Assembly (NCBI GenBank): GCA_910586355.1
Contig: CAJUHJ010000008.1
Span: forward strand, 52,818 to 116,817
Source: an uncultured Lachnospiraceae bacterium
Lineage (GTDB): Bacteria > Bacillota > Clostridia > Lachnospirales > Lachnospiraceae
Reading direction: 5' to 3'
DNA length: 64,000 nt
Below are positions 54,701 to 62,485 of the stretch, piece after piece; the first letter of the stretch is position 1, and each line of letters begins with the position of its first letter. Both the position numbers and the translations under genes were made by a program. The notes beneath the pieces were generated by a model. It was not told where the DNA came from and did no database searches. It was given only the letters and a program-made list of their open reading frames with translations.

Positions 54701-57700
54701 CTGGCTAATCGAAAGCCATCCCTCTGCAATCGCCCGTTTTAACTCCTGTCTTTGCTCTTTACGATAATCTGCAGAATCTTTATAATCCGATAACTCCTGC
54801 TTTGCTTCTTCCTTTTTCTGCCGCAGTTCTTCTGCCTTTTGATCCATGATATCCGCAATCGCATCCAGCTTTTCTTTTGCTTCTTTTAAAGCGGCTTCAA
54901 TCCCGGAAACATTCATTGCCGCGTCAATTGCCTCGCATCCAGCGTTAATTTCTGCTGTCAGCAAAACCTTGCCCTCAGCGTTGTATTGACCGGCGTCTTT
55001 ATATCCGCTAAGCTCTCTCTTCTTTGCGGACTGAATCGTCTTGATTGCCTGGATAACCTCTTCTAAGGTATTTCCTACATATACGCTGCATTCCAAAGGA
55101 TCCTTATCGCCAGTCTGCTCACGAATCACCGTATTTCCTTTCGCAGCCGCTGTAATGATTCCATTTTCATCTACTGCTGCGACTGCACTGTTTAAAGAAT
55201 TCCACTCCGTCAGCCCTACTACCGACGAATTTAAAGACATATTTGCAGACACTGCGCCTGTATCGCCTTTTACCATATAGATATTTTTCTTGTGATCCTG
55301 ATTACCAAATTTCGCGTTAGAAAGCACAGCCTTTCCGCCAGAGACTTCAAACCTCAGTTTCCGAATTCCCGAAACTTCTAGTGCAAACTCCTCTTCCGTA
55401 TCTCTGTCTGTTTTTTCAAACTGATACAAAAGTTTTGATCCTTCGCCCTCCCCGTTATAAATCTTAAAGCTATCGCCCACATTTGCTTCTGCAAGCGAAA
55501 CTTTAGCCGTAAACGTATCAAATTCCTTTCCGATAAAATCCGCCGTAACTTCCCTGCCGCCCAACAGCGTAACAGTCTTATTCTTTTTATCCGGCTGGGC
55601 GTTTGATCCCATTCCAAGCTCCAGATCTGACAAATAGCTTGTCGCCGGCTTCCTTTCATGCTTCTCATAAAGCCATAAATGCTTAGCGCTCATAAACCTG
55701 CCATTCCCAGAGTTATCTTTGGCTCCTGCCGTAGTCAGGGCGGTAATCCGTATCCGCCTTGCATTTTGGGCTTCGAAATCCACGCTCTTCCTGCTTCCGT
55801 CATTTGCCCACGCAGGCAGACGAGAAGCTTTCACCGGCTGGAAATTATCGCCTGTTTCTGTCGTGCTGTACTCCAGCTTATAAGTTAGGATACGGCCATT
55901 CTCTCCATCTTTCGGCTCATATTCCAGTCTGCTGACATTTTTTGGTTCTGCCAGCGTAATTGTGTAAGTATTTTTGTTATCAGTAATACAATTACCGTCA
56001 TACGAAGTATGCCACGCAGTATTGTCCTTCCCATCCAGGGCCTTTTCCGGTCCCTCACCGCCCTGTGAACTGTCTGCCGTACCCGTCAAAAGAGACAAGT
56101 CAATCCTGTCATACTCGTTCAAAGTCTGCTCATGGCCGAGCAAGCGTCCATACAAACGGTCGTATTCTTCCTTTGCCGCGTCGTCCAGCTTATTATAAGC
56201 AATTCGAATTGGCTGTTTTAAATTATTAAGCCTTCCCTCATTTGCAATATCGCTCTCCGTCATTACGTTCTCTATCAGATAATCCGAATAGGAACATAAC
56301 AGAGAAAAATATGCCTCTTTCCTCTGAGCCTCACTAAACCACTCTGGCATCAGCCCATACTCTGTCATTACATAAGTATATGTCTTGCTAACGTTATCCG
56401 CCTTAAAAAACAGATTTCTAAGATCCTTCTTTGTATATTTGCTGTCAAACTGCAGCTTATTCTCATGGTGATAAATGATTAACTTGGAACCAACCGGAAA
56501 ATCAAATTCATTGTCCATACGCTCATTTTTCACTGTTCCTGCCATCGTACGGTCCCACAATTCATTTCCATCCGGGTCTTGGACTGTAATCTGAATATAA
56601 CGCGCCTCATCTACGCCGCTATGAGGCGTTCCCTCATTGAGCCTGCAGTTTAGTTTACCTTCTTCTGTATCCAAGATAAAGTCAACGACATGCCATGAAA
56701 ATCCATTTAACCAAAATGATACGTCTTCAACAAGCGGATCCCCGGTGATTTTCGTATAGGAAAGTTCCTTTTCCACAAAAGTCCCGGCGTAATCGCCAAT
56801 ATTGGCCGCAGCAACCAGGTATTCCTTTTCATACCGATAACCTGCCTCCCTTGGCGCCGGAAGCTCAACTTCGTAAATTCCCACCGGAATCTCGATATTG
56901 TATTCCGTCTTGCCCGCCTCAATTGGAACTCTTGCCGCTATTTTTTCCCCATTCTTAATTAGAATGTTTTTACTAACAATATTTGACAAATCGTCAATAG
57001 ATACAGAAAGCTTTACATTGCTTTTGTAATTTTCTTCAAGACCTGCAATATCGTCTGTGCAGACTAAACTGTAAATACCGTTTAACTTCTCTTTGCCCTC
57101 TGCAATCCTTTTTTGGGACAATTTTTGGCGTGCTGCTTCTGCCGCTTCGTCATCTGGGATAAGGTTCCTGAGATAATAAAGCATCGGCAAATCTTCGTCA
57201 TAGATTTCCTCTATCAGCTCTTCCGCCGCGGTAATATGCCAGCCGTCAAAATAAGGCACCATATTATAACCGCCCGTATGGCTAAAACTGTCCAGTATCA
57301 CGTAACCCGAAGACGGACGCACATTATTCTCATAATAATGTCTGCGGAACTGCGAATGCATAGCCGCCGTCGTCTTTTCCGGACCTAATGCGTCCAGCGC
57401 GTTCGTAAACATAAAGAGCCTGTTCCTGTGGTCAATTACCGGGCCGGACGTATCCTTGCCCGGCTCGTCAAACGACGATACGCTGTTCCTTAACTCCTCT
57501 GACTGCTTCCCAAGCTTTCTGTATTCCTCAACCCATTGCGCCTCGTCGCCCTTTGCGCCTCCTAACAGCCATCCAAAATCTGTTTTGGGACGATAAGTCA
57601 GCTCATAGTAAAAACCCATGATATTATTTGTACTTTCTACAAAGGAATACTCCTGCCCGGCAATATTCCCTTCATATCCATGGCCAAATTCATGCAGGGA

Positions 57701-58972
57701 AACCCAGTTTTTACACAAATAATCGCCAAGGTTATCGTCATTGTTCGCGCTGTGATCCCCGCCGTAATAGGCCAGGCCCACGCCGTTTTGGTTCGCCTTA
57801 ATGAAAAACTTTGCCCTCACGTTCTGACAGGAAGGATCGTCCGTATAAAAATCCAGCCCCGAAAACGCATCGTACTGTGTAACAAATCCCGCATACCACT
57901 CCAGCATACCGTCGATCGTATGGAAGGAATACGCACTGTCCTTTCCCTGCTTATCAATGATATTGTTTCTGTCTTTCATTGGAATTAAAAATGTAGCCGC
58001 CTGTCCCTCGATAATCGCATACGGCGATTTCCTTGTATCCCAATCGTTAAAAAATGACTCCTCATCGTCGCCATAGCGGTAATAGGGAATAGATTGAAAC
58101 GCACCGTTCCACTTAATCTCTATGATCGGCTGCACAGGCGTCTTTTTGGGCGTATAAATAAATGGGACGCTGTCTACATAGTGAAACTGATCCGTTTTTC
58201 TATGTACATACTTCCCCTGAGAATCGTCATATACTGTTTCCCAGATTTTGCATTTGTTTTTGACTGTAACCCATTCTCCGGTTTTTGGAATTTTGACACT
58301 GTTCACATTATCACTATATTCGCCTTCTGACCCATCCTCTGACACAGTAATCAAATTCTCGCTCCATGAATCATGATTCAGAAGCTGAATCTTAGGCTCC
58401 AGCTCGTCGGAAAAATCTTCGTGGTTGACAAGCCGCACCGTAAGAGTCTCTCCCGCCGGCAGCCAAAACCCAAGGTTCTGGCGATCATGCCCATATCCTC
58501 TGTTAAATCCAATATTTGTCAAATGAGACGCATCCGGCAGCGTATACAGTATCCGCTTCATGTTTTTCTTTGCGTCATCCTCGCTGTCCTTTGCCAGAAC
58601 TGTCACTGTCGTCTCAAGAGTGCTCTTATTACCATCGGAATCCGTAACTTCGTATATAACGGTCTGATCCCCTAATTCTGCCGTATCTACGAAACCTTTC
58701 TGTATGATACTCTTCGTCAGGTCACCGTCTTCCTGATCATCTGCAAATACCTGGTTTTTGCTGTTTTCGTAGTCAAACTCCTCTCCCTGATATACCCAAG
58801 TCTGTATTGGGCCGGATAGAGACGGAGCACGGTAAGCGTCAAAATCACTTTCCACCACTTCTTTAGCAGTTTTCTCCGCTTCTTCCGCTGCTTGGGCCGA
58901 CATACCCGGCAGCAGTCCCAGAACCATTGTAGATGCGAGGAATGCTGCGCATCCCCTTTTTAAAATTCCCAT
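48752..58972 (-). CDS. Giant secreted M60-like (mucin-type) metallopeptidase, 3406 residues
   Basis: A signal peptide (ends SAQA28) is followed by an Ig-like DUF5011-type domain (about 60-130) and an M60/enhancin-type peptidase domain (about 150-620) with zinc motif HEFGH at 427-431 and a downstream Glu in SFVES. Further domains follow: F5/8 type C (about 960-1105), NPCBM-like (about 1120-1230), Big_2, FIVAR helices, a laminin-G/concanavalin-like module (DGDWEEGLRAADTV), Big_2, a second F5/8 type C (NTKWHSQYN), then seven InlB-type repeats (TFNWNYEG, GYEFTGKWY, LYAGW) alternating with FIVAR helices, and two Big_2 domains at the C-terminus. M60 peptidases cut O-glycosylated mucins; the carbohydrate-binding modules fit that. 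No LPXTG or other anchor is seen. GGAGG and a consensus promoter precede it. Confidence 0.9.
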   Translation of the reverse strand: MGILKRGCAAFLASTMVLGLLPGMSAQAAEEAEKTAKEVVESDFDAYRAPSLSGPIQTWVYQGEEFDYENSKNQVFADDQEDGDLTKSIIQKGFVDTAELGDQTVIYEVTDSDGNKSTLETTVTVLAKDSEDDAKKNMKRILYTLPDASHLTNIGFNRGYGHDRQNLGFWLPAGETLTVRLVNHEDFSDELEPKIQLLNHDSWSENLITVSEDGSEGEYSDNVNSVKIPKTGEWVTVKNKCKIWETVYDDSQGKYVHRKTDQFHYVDSVPFIYTPKKTPVQPIIEIKWNGAFQSIPYYRYGDDEESFFNDWDTRKSPYAIIEGQAATFLIPMKDRNNIIDKQGKDSAYSFHTIDGMLEWYAGFVTQYDAFSGLDFYTDDPSCQNVRAKFFIKANQNGVGLAYYGGDHSANNDDNLGDYLCKNWVSLHEFGHGYEGNIAGQEYSFVESTNNIMGFYYELTYRPKTDFGWLLGGAKGDEAQWVEEYRKLGKQSEELRNSVSSFDEPGKDTSGPVIDHRNRLFMFTNALDALGPEKTTAAMHSQFRRHYYENNVRPSSGYVILDSFSHTGGYNMVPYFDGWHITAAEELIEEIYDEDLPMLYYLRNLIPDDEAAEAARQKLSQKRIAEGKEKLNGIYSLVCTDDIAGLEENYKSNVKLSVSIDDLSNIVSKNILIKNGEKIAARVPIEAGKTEYNIEIPVGIYEVELPAPREAGYRYEKEYLVAAANIGDYAGTFVEKELSYTKITGDPLVEDVSFWLNGFSWHVVDFILDTEEGKLNCRLNEGTPHSGVDEARYIQITVQDPDGNELWDRTMAGTVKNERMDNEFDFPVGSKLIIYHHENKLQFDSKYTKKDLRNLFFKADNVSKTYTYVMTEYGLMPEWFSEAQRKEAYFSLLCSYSDYLIENVMTESDIANEGRLNNLKQPIRIAYNKLDDAAKEEYDRLYGRLLGHEQTLNEYDRIDLSLLTGTADSSQGGEGPEKALDGKDNTAWHTSYDGNCITDNKNTYTITLAEPKNVSRLEYEPKDGENGRILTYKLEYSTTETGDNFQPVKASRLPAWANDGSRKSVDFEAQNARRIRITALTTAGAKDNSGNGRFMSAKHLWLYEKHERKPATSYLSDLELGMGSNAQPDKKNKTVTLLGGREVTADFIGKEFDTFTAKVSLAEANVGDSFKIYNGEGEGSKLLYQFEKTDRDTEEEFALEVSGIRKLRFEVSGGKAVLSNAKFGNQDHKKNIYMVKGDTGAVSANMSLNSSVVGLTEWNSLNSAVAAVDENGIITAAAKGNTVIREQTGDKDPLECSVYVGNTLEEVIQAIKTIQSAKKRELSGYKDAGQYNAEGKVLLTAEINAGCEAIDAAMNVSGIEAALKEAKEKLDAIADIMDQKAEELRQKKEEAKQELSDYKDSADYRKEQRQELKRAIAEGWLSISQEETLENVEEALANAKKALDSILTDWQMTREELRTTLTDVRRRIESLEESDYSEAAWERLQTKMSEADILLNDEDAEISELKAGKTDLLAALQMLLKPQEVKDAETALQKVIDEYAGLVQSDYQAESWTAYQTALAEARKYLPGGENEQFTNPDPILEAIAALTEAREAMEPYVFVLDGDWEEGLRAADTVTRMEVIDGKMNLTGIGGNNDPATFVCTETFDFSKDGFFEFDLENYTSERFGVYLDYSVDDNFGCGLCMFTEGTWKAQDYETKSKDHYYGASEIKAPQSPEQKQHVKVVWTAEGKYSLYIDGKMAFENLDGTKNADGTLKKSPQGKIAFRRARGAMVTVSNIRPLKRQMLVNPSAINAVTAKAPIKLSTQYRSITDQGTKAAWNSSNEDVAYVDRTGNIYFVAPGEAEITATATLSDDSTHTAENVRVNLPSEINAEKAEDSRNDELIQNAWANTNANSGSDGPASYAIDGNINTKWHSQYNGFAVSENKPAKLTFEFAHDLAFSNQIRFLQNASTGNGFVKKYQIVVGDEYDVKTHEIVDCKESGIQRTEGTIVDGGTDWVTVTLPESKDTGGRLGRYLQIRILEGHNNFACIREIAASFQKNFAADTDEQSFLLANGQYIAAIKDLEGKILEAENADRKDYTEENWQVLQQAVTEAEQALDSGADKSVLEEKEQALSAALLDKESQQQIAITFNWNFDGANEERRYAASGTKVTVPGMADAPKRNGYYFTGKWYTEAGCTNEFSADTPVTADDTLYAEWKREADKTELNAVLAKANEALIGRYTQASKDLLKTRIAEAKRIADKKDAFQNEVNQAKTSLQLAIDGLVKVYIVTFSWNDAANTITEQDVAAGGYAVSPEDAPQWAGYEPTGKWYGNKKCTDEFQFAATPVTKDLTLYATWNEVVDKSALNGFITDANAKLNGQYTAESKNILREQLSKAQEIADKADATQSEVDQARKALKKALDELEPLKENYTVTFDWNYEGDKVQTQSVPEGGYALALTKADAPEWDGFEFTGKWYTEPSCQNEFLFGETPITSNGIILYAGWVRDGQLVIRHAVTFDWNYTGAQQETVYVEDGGTVALLTQEDAPKRNQFEFTGKWYTEPACENEFESETVILEDQTLYAKWVELGLAQAKQELEEVLAQAAGLVQADYSQTAWNVLQAAIAKAQAAAAEETLSSVTSAKEELAAAMANTKVAEARAALQRLYDDYKDCDEDLYTEESFAALETALEEAKTVLDNPEAALNALNAAKTALEEAIAKLTTDVAVTFNWNYEGAETTQQSVEIGGKLTAPTDVPDRTGYEFTGKWYKEPTCQTEFDFTNDTVTKNMTLYAGWEEIINNEADKTELREQITAAEGVVLGHYTTESLDLLKEEIAKAKEIEEKANASQTEVDQAAERLKNAVESLVPLFTVTFHWNYEGAATQTTDVARGGHAAALTEAPVRTGFEFTGLWYTDSECTKEYIFEDSVVTKDFDLYAGWIAVSEEEIEAAKEALNTMLAEAEKLAEADFSESGWERVQKAIEAARKAIDAGTLTGINKAKKELETAMAYTKEVETAEKKETLSTLYQQFTGDDYDEASYTPETWESFEEALLKAKSVLDQDDASLEAIIEAIADLQETAENLVLKPDIVVDKTKLTEAIKQADSLLSGKYTEKSLKLLTDRLEAAKAVEEKTNVTQKAVDNAAKSLEEAIAGLVRLYTVTFNWNYTGGKTVAKEVEEGGLAVAPSSVPVRNGYTFTKKWYLDQNGKTEFHIASEKVQKDMTLYAGWKKNSTNQVPPSNNKPAADDDYSIVEKIQFAQSKYEIVKGKSINLEKEIVSMFPEDPENEELIWSSSNTKVATVDKSRGIVKTNKSAAKKTAVITVKNADNKIVASVKVKVMNGSVSKIRPKGKKVLTVKAGKSIKLKAIVSVKGKKPFNKKLKWVSSNTKIATVSSKIGLTTQVKIAKGAGKNKSVKITAVSTDGTNKKLVFKLKVK

Positions 58973-59028
58973 AACTAAGATTACCTCCTATTCTTCTTTT
59001 TTGCCGATTGTATACTTTTGTATTTTAT

Positions 59029-59057
59029 ATTATAGATTCATTTGAAGAAATTGGCAA
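59029..59057 (-). promoter_or_regulatory. Promoter of the M60 peptidase gene
   Basis: On the minus strand TTGCCA (59052-59057) and a perfect TATAAT (59029-59034) are 17 bases apart, 57 bases before the ATG at 58972. Confidence 0.75.
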
Positions 59058-59166
59058 GTTATTCTACATAAATTCTTTCTTATTTTATGTGTATTCGAGC
59101 AGGCCTTTTTGAACGGATACAACAGTCTAAAATCCTGTTCATTTTTCACCAGAATAAAAAAGGGGG

Positions 59167-59194
59167 TTCACAAAAACGTCCAATGAGGTATAAT
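59167..59194 (+). promoter_or_regulatory. Promoter of the ABC-2 exporter genes
   Basis: TTCACA at 59167-59172 and a perfect TATAAT at 59189-59194, 16-base spacer, about 70 bases before the ATG at 59265. Confidence 0.6.
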
Positions 59195-59264
59195 AAACTA
59201 GAAACAAATTTCCCATAAAGCAGAAAATGTTTTTAAAGCATCTGTCTGAGAAAGGAACAACACT

Positions 59265-60167
59265 ATGTTTGCGATTTCAACATCTTCTCTTTCCAAATAT
59301 TACACCTCAAAAAAATTCTCTATAAACCGCAAAAAATCAAGGGGCATCCTTGATTTGAATTTAACTGTTTCCGAGGGGGATTTCTTTGGATTTATCGGTC
59401 CGAACGGCGCCGGCAAAAGCACTACAATACGTACGCTTTTAGGACTGATTTCTCCTACCAGCGGAACGGCTGAAATTTTCGGAAAAGATATTACAAAACA
59501 AAAATCTGAAATCCTTCCTTTGATTGGTTATATGCCTTCTGAAGCTTTCTTTTACAACAGCCAAAAAGTAAAGGACATCCTAAAACTCTCTGCAGATTTA
59601 CGAAAAAAAGACTGTGCTGCTCAGGCAGTCCGGCTTTGTGAAAGGCTGTCGCTTGATACAGAAAAGAAAATCTCAGAACTTTCACTTGGAAACCGCAAAA
59701 AGGTATCCATCGTCTGCGCCCTGCAGCATATGCCGAAGCTGTGTATTTTAGATGAACCAACCAGCGGGCTCGACCCATTGGTACAACGGGAATTTTACGC
59801 TATTTTAGAAGAACACAACCAGAAGGGAAGCACAATATTTCTTTCTTCTCATGTATTATCTGAAGTGCAGCGGTATTGTAAACATGCTGCAATTATACGC
59901 GAAGGAAAAATTTTAGTTTCTGAAAGCGTAAAACATTTGGGACATACAAATACAAAACGGGTAACTGTCAGGGGCATTTCAAAACTGCCTTCTCTCCCAC
60001 ATATCAAAGACATCCAACAAAACGGCGATTCCTTCCGTTTTTTATACAGCGGCAAACCGGATTTACTTTTAAACGCCCTTGCACAACTTCCACTGACGGA
60101 TATTTCCATAACCGAACCAGATTTAGAAGAAATCTTTCTGCACTATTATGAAAAGGAGACTGCCTGA
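59265..60167 (+). CDS. ABC-2 type transporter ATPase
   Basis: 300 residues: Walker A GPNGAGKSTTIRTLLGL, signature ELSLGNRKKVSIVCALQHMPK (LSLGN in place of LSGGQ, a common variant in this class), Walker B LCILDEPTSGLDPLVQREF and the H-loop SSHVLSEVQRY, with the C-terminal regulatory extension of CcmA/YtrB-type exporters. GAAAGGAACAACACT precedes the ATG. It pairs with the permease that starts 1 base after its stop. Peptide, drug or lipid export are the usual roles; the substrate is unknown. Confidence 0.93.
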   Translation: MFAISTSSLSKYYTSKKFSINRKKSRGILDLNLTVSEGDFFGFIGPNGAGKSTTIRTLLGLISPTSGTAEIFGKDITKQKSEILPLIGYMPSEAFFYNSQKVKDILKLSADLRKKDCAAQAVRLCERLSLDTEKKISELSLGNRKKVSIVCALQHMPKLCILDEPTSGLDPLVQREFYAILEEHNQKGSTIFLSSHVLSEVQRYCKHAAIIREGKILVSESVKHLGHTNTKRVTVRGISKLPSLPHIKDIQQNGDSFRFLYSGKPDLLLNALAQLPLTDISITEPDLEEIFLHYYEKETA

Positions 60168-60168
60168 T

Positions 60169-60954
60169 ATGACATTACTCAAACACGAACTTTCCGAAGG
60201 AAAACAAATGCTATTCATTTGGACGGCAATCATTGCCGGTATGTTTGGCGTTTGTATCTTCGTCTATCCGGAGATGAAAACGCAAATGGAAGACATAAGC
60301 GGCATGTTTTCCAATCTCGGAAGCTTTTCTGCCGCATTTGGCATGGATAAAATCAATTTTGGTGAATTTCTGGGGTTTTTCAGTGTAGAATGTGGCAATA
60401 TCCTTGGGCTTGGAGGCTCTTTTTTCGCCGCTCTTATTGGTATCTCCTCCCTTGCAAAAGAAGAAAAAGAACAGACGGCAGAATTTTTACTTACCCATCC
60501 CATCAAACGAAGCAGCATTGTCCTGCAAAAATTCTGCGCTCTGCTCTTACAGATTTTTTCTCTGAATATTGTTGTGATTCTGGTTACACTACTCTCCATA
60601 TCTGCCATTGGCGAAACACCGGATGCCAAAACGTTATCCCTGATGTTTCTTGCCTATTTTATACTGCAAATTGAAACAGCCTCCGTCTGTTTTTGCTGTT
60701 CCTCATTCTTAAACAGAAAAGGCCCAGGCGGCGGACTTGGCGTTGCAGCGCTGTTTTATTTTATAAATATTCTTTCCAACCTGACTGAAAAAATGAACTT
60801 TTTAAAATTTATCACACCCTTTAGCTATGCAGAAGGTTCCGATATTATCTCTGAGGGAGGGATAAATTTTTCTTATCTTTCTGTCGGCCTCATAGTCACA
60901 GCGCTTAGCATAACCACAGCATTTTACCAGTACCAAAAAAAGGATATAGCATAA
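60169..60954 (+). CDS. ABC-2 type permease
   Basis: 261 residues with about six membrane segments, a single-subunit ABC-2 permease (DMTLLKHELSEGKQMLFIWT, the ISSLAKEEKEQTAEFLLTHP motif, a long hydrophobic half). The start at 60169 follows AAAAGGAGA; an upstream in-frame ATG at 60148 lies before that site. The EEKEQTAEFLLTHPIKRSSI segment is characteristic of this permease group. Confidence 0.9.
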   Translation: MTLLKHELSEGKQMLFIWTAIIAGMFGVCIFVYPEMKTQMEDISGMFSNLGSFSAAFGMDKINFGEFLGFFSVECGNILGLGGSFFAALIGISSLAKEEKEQTAEFLLTHPIKRSSIVLQKFCALLLQIFSLNIVVILVTLLSISAIGETPDAKTLSLMFLAYFILQIETASVCFCCSSFLNRKGPGGGLGVAALFYFINILSNLTEKMNFLKFITPFSYAEGSDIISEGGINFSYLSVGLIVTALSITTAFYQYQKKDIA

Positions 60955-61074
60955 TTTTCTCCAATCAACCAGATTCCTGCCAGTATCCTTTTCCATTTCC
61001 TCTATTCCCACGCTCCCTTCTTTTCTTTCTGATTTCATATTCTGCCATAAAATATCCTAATTTAGATAACACAA

Positions 61075-61110
61075 GGGACGCCAAAGGAATTCGTTTCCTT
61101 TGACGCCCCT
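61075..61110 (+). terminator. Probable terminator after the ABC-2 genes
   Basis: An imperfect hairpin with core CAAAGGAA / TTCCTTTG and G/C-rich outer arms (GGGACGC, ACGCCCC) is followed by TCTTT. It lies 120 bases after the permease stop; the gap between holds nothing recognisable. Confidence 0.55.
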
Positions 61111-61163
61111 CTTTACTATATTTTCCTTCTATCAGATTTTTTTAAAAGCTGATAGATTATTTA

Positions 61164-61295
61164 TTATAATTCACAATCTTGCCAAAGTTTGTTTATACCA
61201 TCCTTCAAAACACTTGATTTTACTTGATTCTCTAATCTTTTAAATTCCTTCAGACATTTCATTATGATAGTTTTTATGATAGTTATTTCATGCAT
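61164..61295 (-). CDS. Small hypothetical ORF, 43 residues
   Basis: A 43-residue frame (MHEITIIKTIIMKCLKEFKR, then LENQVKSSVLKDGINKLWQD) that looks helical and basic. It starts just after the broken excisionase-like copy on the same strand. No ribosome site of note, and no family recognised. It may be the remains of a protein encoded with the excisionase-like gene. Confidence 0.25.
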   Translation of the reverse strand: MHEITIIKTIIMKCLKEFKRLENQVKSSVLKDGINKLWQDCEL

Positions 61296-61307
61296 AATGA
61301 TACCTAA

Positions 61308-61405
61308 TCACTATTTCCTGCCCTTTGAAATCTTCAAAAAAATTATCAATGCCATCCGCCTTTACCATGCAGTTCCATTATTTCATTTTTACCATATAAC
61401 TCCTT
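61308..61405 (-). pseudogene. Broken copy of the excisionase-like gene
   Basis: The minus strand encodes ELYGKNEIMEL, then, after a frame change and loss of about 30 codons, KADGIDNFFEDFKGQEIVI. Both pieces match the two ends of the intact protein at 61998 (KYYGKKDIMETL and KAEDFDRFFEDSKGQEIAI). This is an internally deleted paralogue. Confidence 0.7.
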
Positions 61406-61507
61406 GTTTGTCAATTTTCCATCCGTACTGAGCGTCAAAGATAGAGAAAATCCCCTTATAAATCAGTTAATTCAATTTAAATAGCTCATATGAAAAGGGG
61501 AGGTTCC

Positions 61508-61594
61508 ATGATTGGCGCAATAACAACAGAAATGCAGAATCATTTTGGGAAATACCTCAACATGCTCCTGAATGGAAACTATGATCTTGAATAG
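61508..61594 (+). pseudogene. Truncated Phd/YefM-type antitoxin
   Basis: 28 codons: MIGAITTEMQNHFGKYLNML then LNGNYDLE and a stop. The N-terminus matches the DNA-binding half of Phd/YefM/VapB-like antitoxins (ITTEMQNxFGKYL); the toxin-binding half is gone. An excellent GGGGAGG site precedes the ATG, showing the module was once expressed. Confidence 0.65.
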
Positions 61595-61622
61595 AAAAGG
61601 GATTCAAAACAGAGGGAAAAAT

Positions 61623-61751
61623 ATGAGATTACTGATTGATGTGAATATTTTATTAGATGTACTTCAAAAGAGGGAGCCTCATTTTCATGACTCATCCCTG
61701 GTATGGAAACGGTGTGAAACAAAATCTGCGGAATATCTGGCAAGAATTTAA
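61623..61751 (+). pseudogene. Truncated PIN-domain toxin (VapC type)
   Basis: 42 codons: MRLLIDVNILLDVLQKREPH followed by FHDSSLVWKRCETKSAEYLA and a stop. The first strand with the catalytic Asp (LLIDVNILLDVL) is intact, but about 95 residues carrying the other acidic residues are missing. It follows the antitoxin stub by 28 bases. Together they are a dead type II toxin-antitoxin pair. Confidence 0.7.
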
Positions 61752-61997
61752 ATTAGATAAAATGGTAAAAATGCGCCACTGAGCATATAGAGCAGGCAGC
61801 AATCTATATACTCTTTTTTATTCAGCAGTAATGAAAGCGATATGATGACGCATAATTTATTGATTATTCTCTTTATTCCAATTTTTATCTCTAATCCTGA
61901 AATGCTCATTACGAAATTTCCTTTAACTAAAACAAGCAGTCTATGTAAACCATTTCTGCCATATATAATATTTGGATGCCGCTCAAAAAACATCCTG

Positions 61998-62186
61998 TCA
62001 AATTGCGATTTCCTGTCCTTTAGAATCTTCAAAAAACCTGTCAAAATCCTCAGCCTTTATCAAGTAACTCTTCCCCACTTTAACAGCATACTGCATTTGG
62101 AAAAGTAGCTTTAGAAAATTTAATGCTTTTTGATCTCCACATTGCAATGTTTCCATTATGTCCTTTTTGCCATAATATTTACTCAT
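61998..62186 (-). CDS. Excisionase-like DNA-binding protein, 62 residues
   Basis: A 62-residue protein (MSKYYGKKDIMETLQCGDQK opening) with the helix-turn-helix and wing layout of MerR-like excisionases (GKKDIMETLQCGDQKALNFL, VKVGKSYLIKAEDFDRFF). GGGAGGTGAG precedes the ATG at 62186. No integrase gene is near, so it may be a relic of a lost element or a small regulator. A broken paralogue lies at 61308. Confidence 0.6.
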   Translation of the reverse strand: MSKYYGKKDIMETLQCGDQKALNFLKLLFQMQYAVKVGKSYLIKAEDFDRFFEDSKGQEIAI

Positions 62187-62223
62187 GTCTCTCACCTCCC
62201 ATTTTCCATTTCTGCAGTTTTTC

Positions 62224-62390
62224 AGTTCCACTTACTGCTACCATTTTAGCAGTGCATCCTGATTGGAATTTCTTGCAAAAATAGAAGCCTCCCTGCTTCC
62301 GTTCCTGAAGTTTTCCAATTCCACCTACTGCATGTCATTTTAGCAGTGTATCCTGATTGGAATTTCTTGCAAAAAAGGAATCCTCCCTGC
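62224..62390. repeat. Two-copy tandem repeat, period 93-94 bp
   Basis: Unit 1 (62224-62296) and unit 2 (62317-62390) are about 90 percent alike and share a long identical core (GATTGGAATTTCTTGCAAAA). Each has a small inverted repeat: ACTGCTA/TAGCAGT at 62234-62253 in unit 1, and ACTGC/GCAGT in unit 2. They fill the 299-base gap between the excisionase-like and YkgJ-type genes. Confidence 0.8.
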
Positions 62391-62485
62391 ATTGAAAACC
62401 GGGACGGAAACAGGGAGCCGGAAATTTCCCGGCTCCCCGTCTCATGGGTTCCTCCTTCCTTCAATTATTGTGGGATTTTCTTCTG

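Noticed and set aside
61748..62044. 98-residue minus-strand frame as a gene
   Set aside because: It overlaps the 3' end of the excisionase-like gene in another frame, has no ribosome site, and its start reads as a frame-shifted version of that gene.
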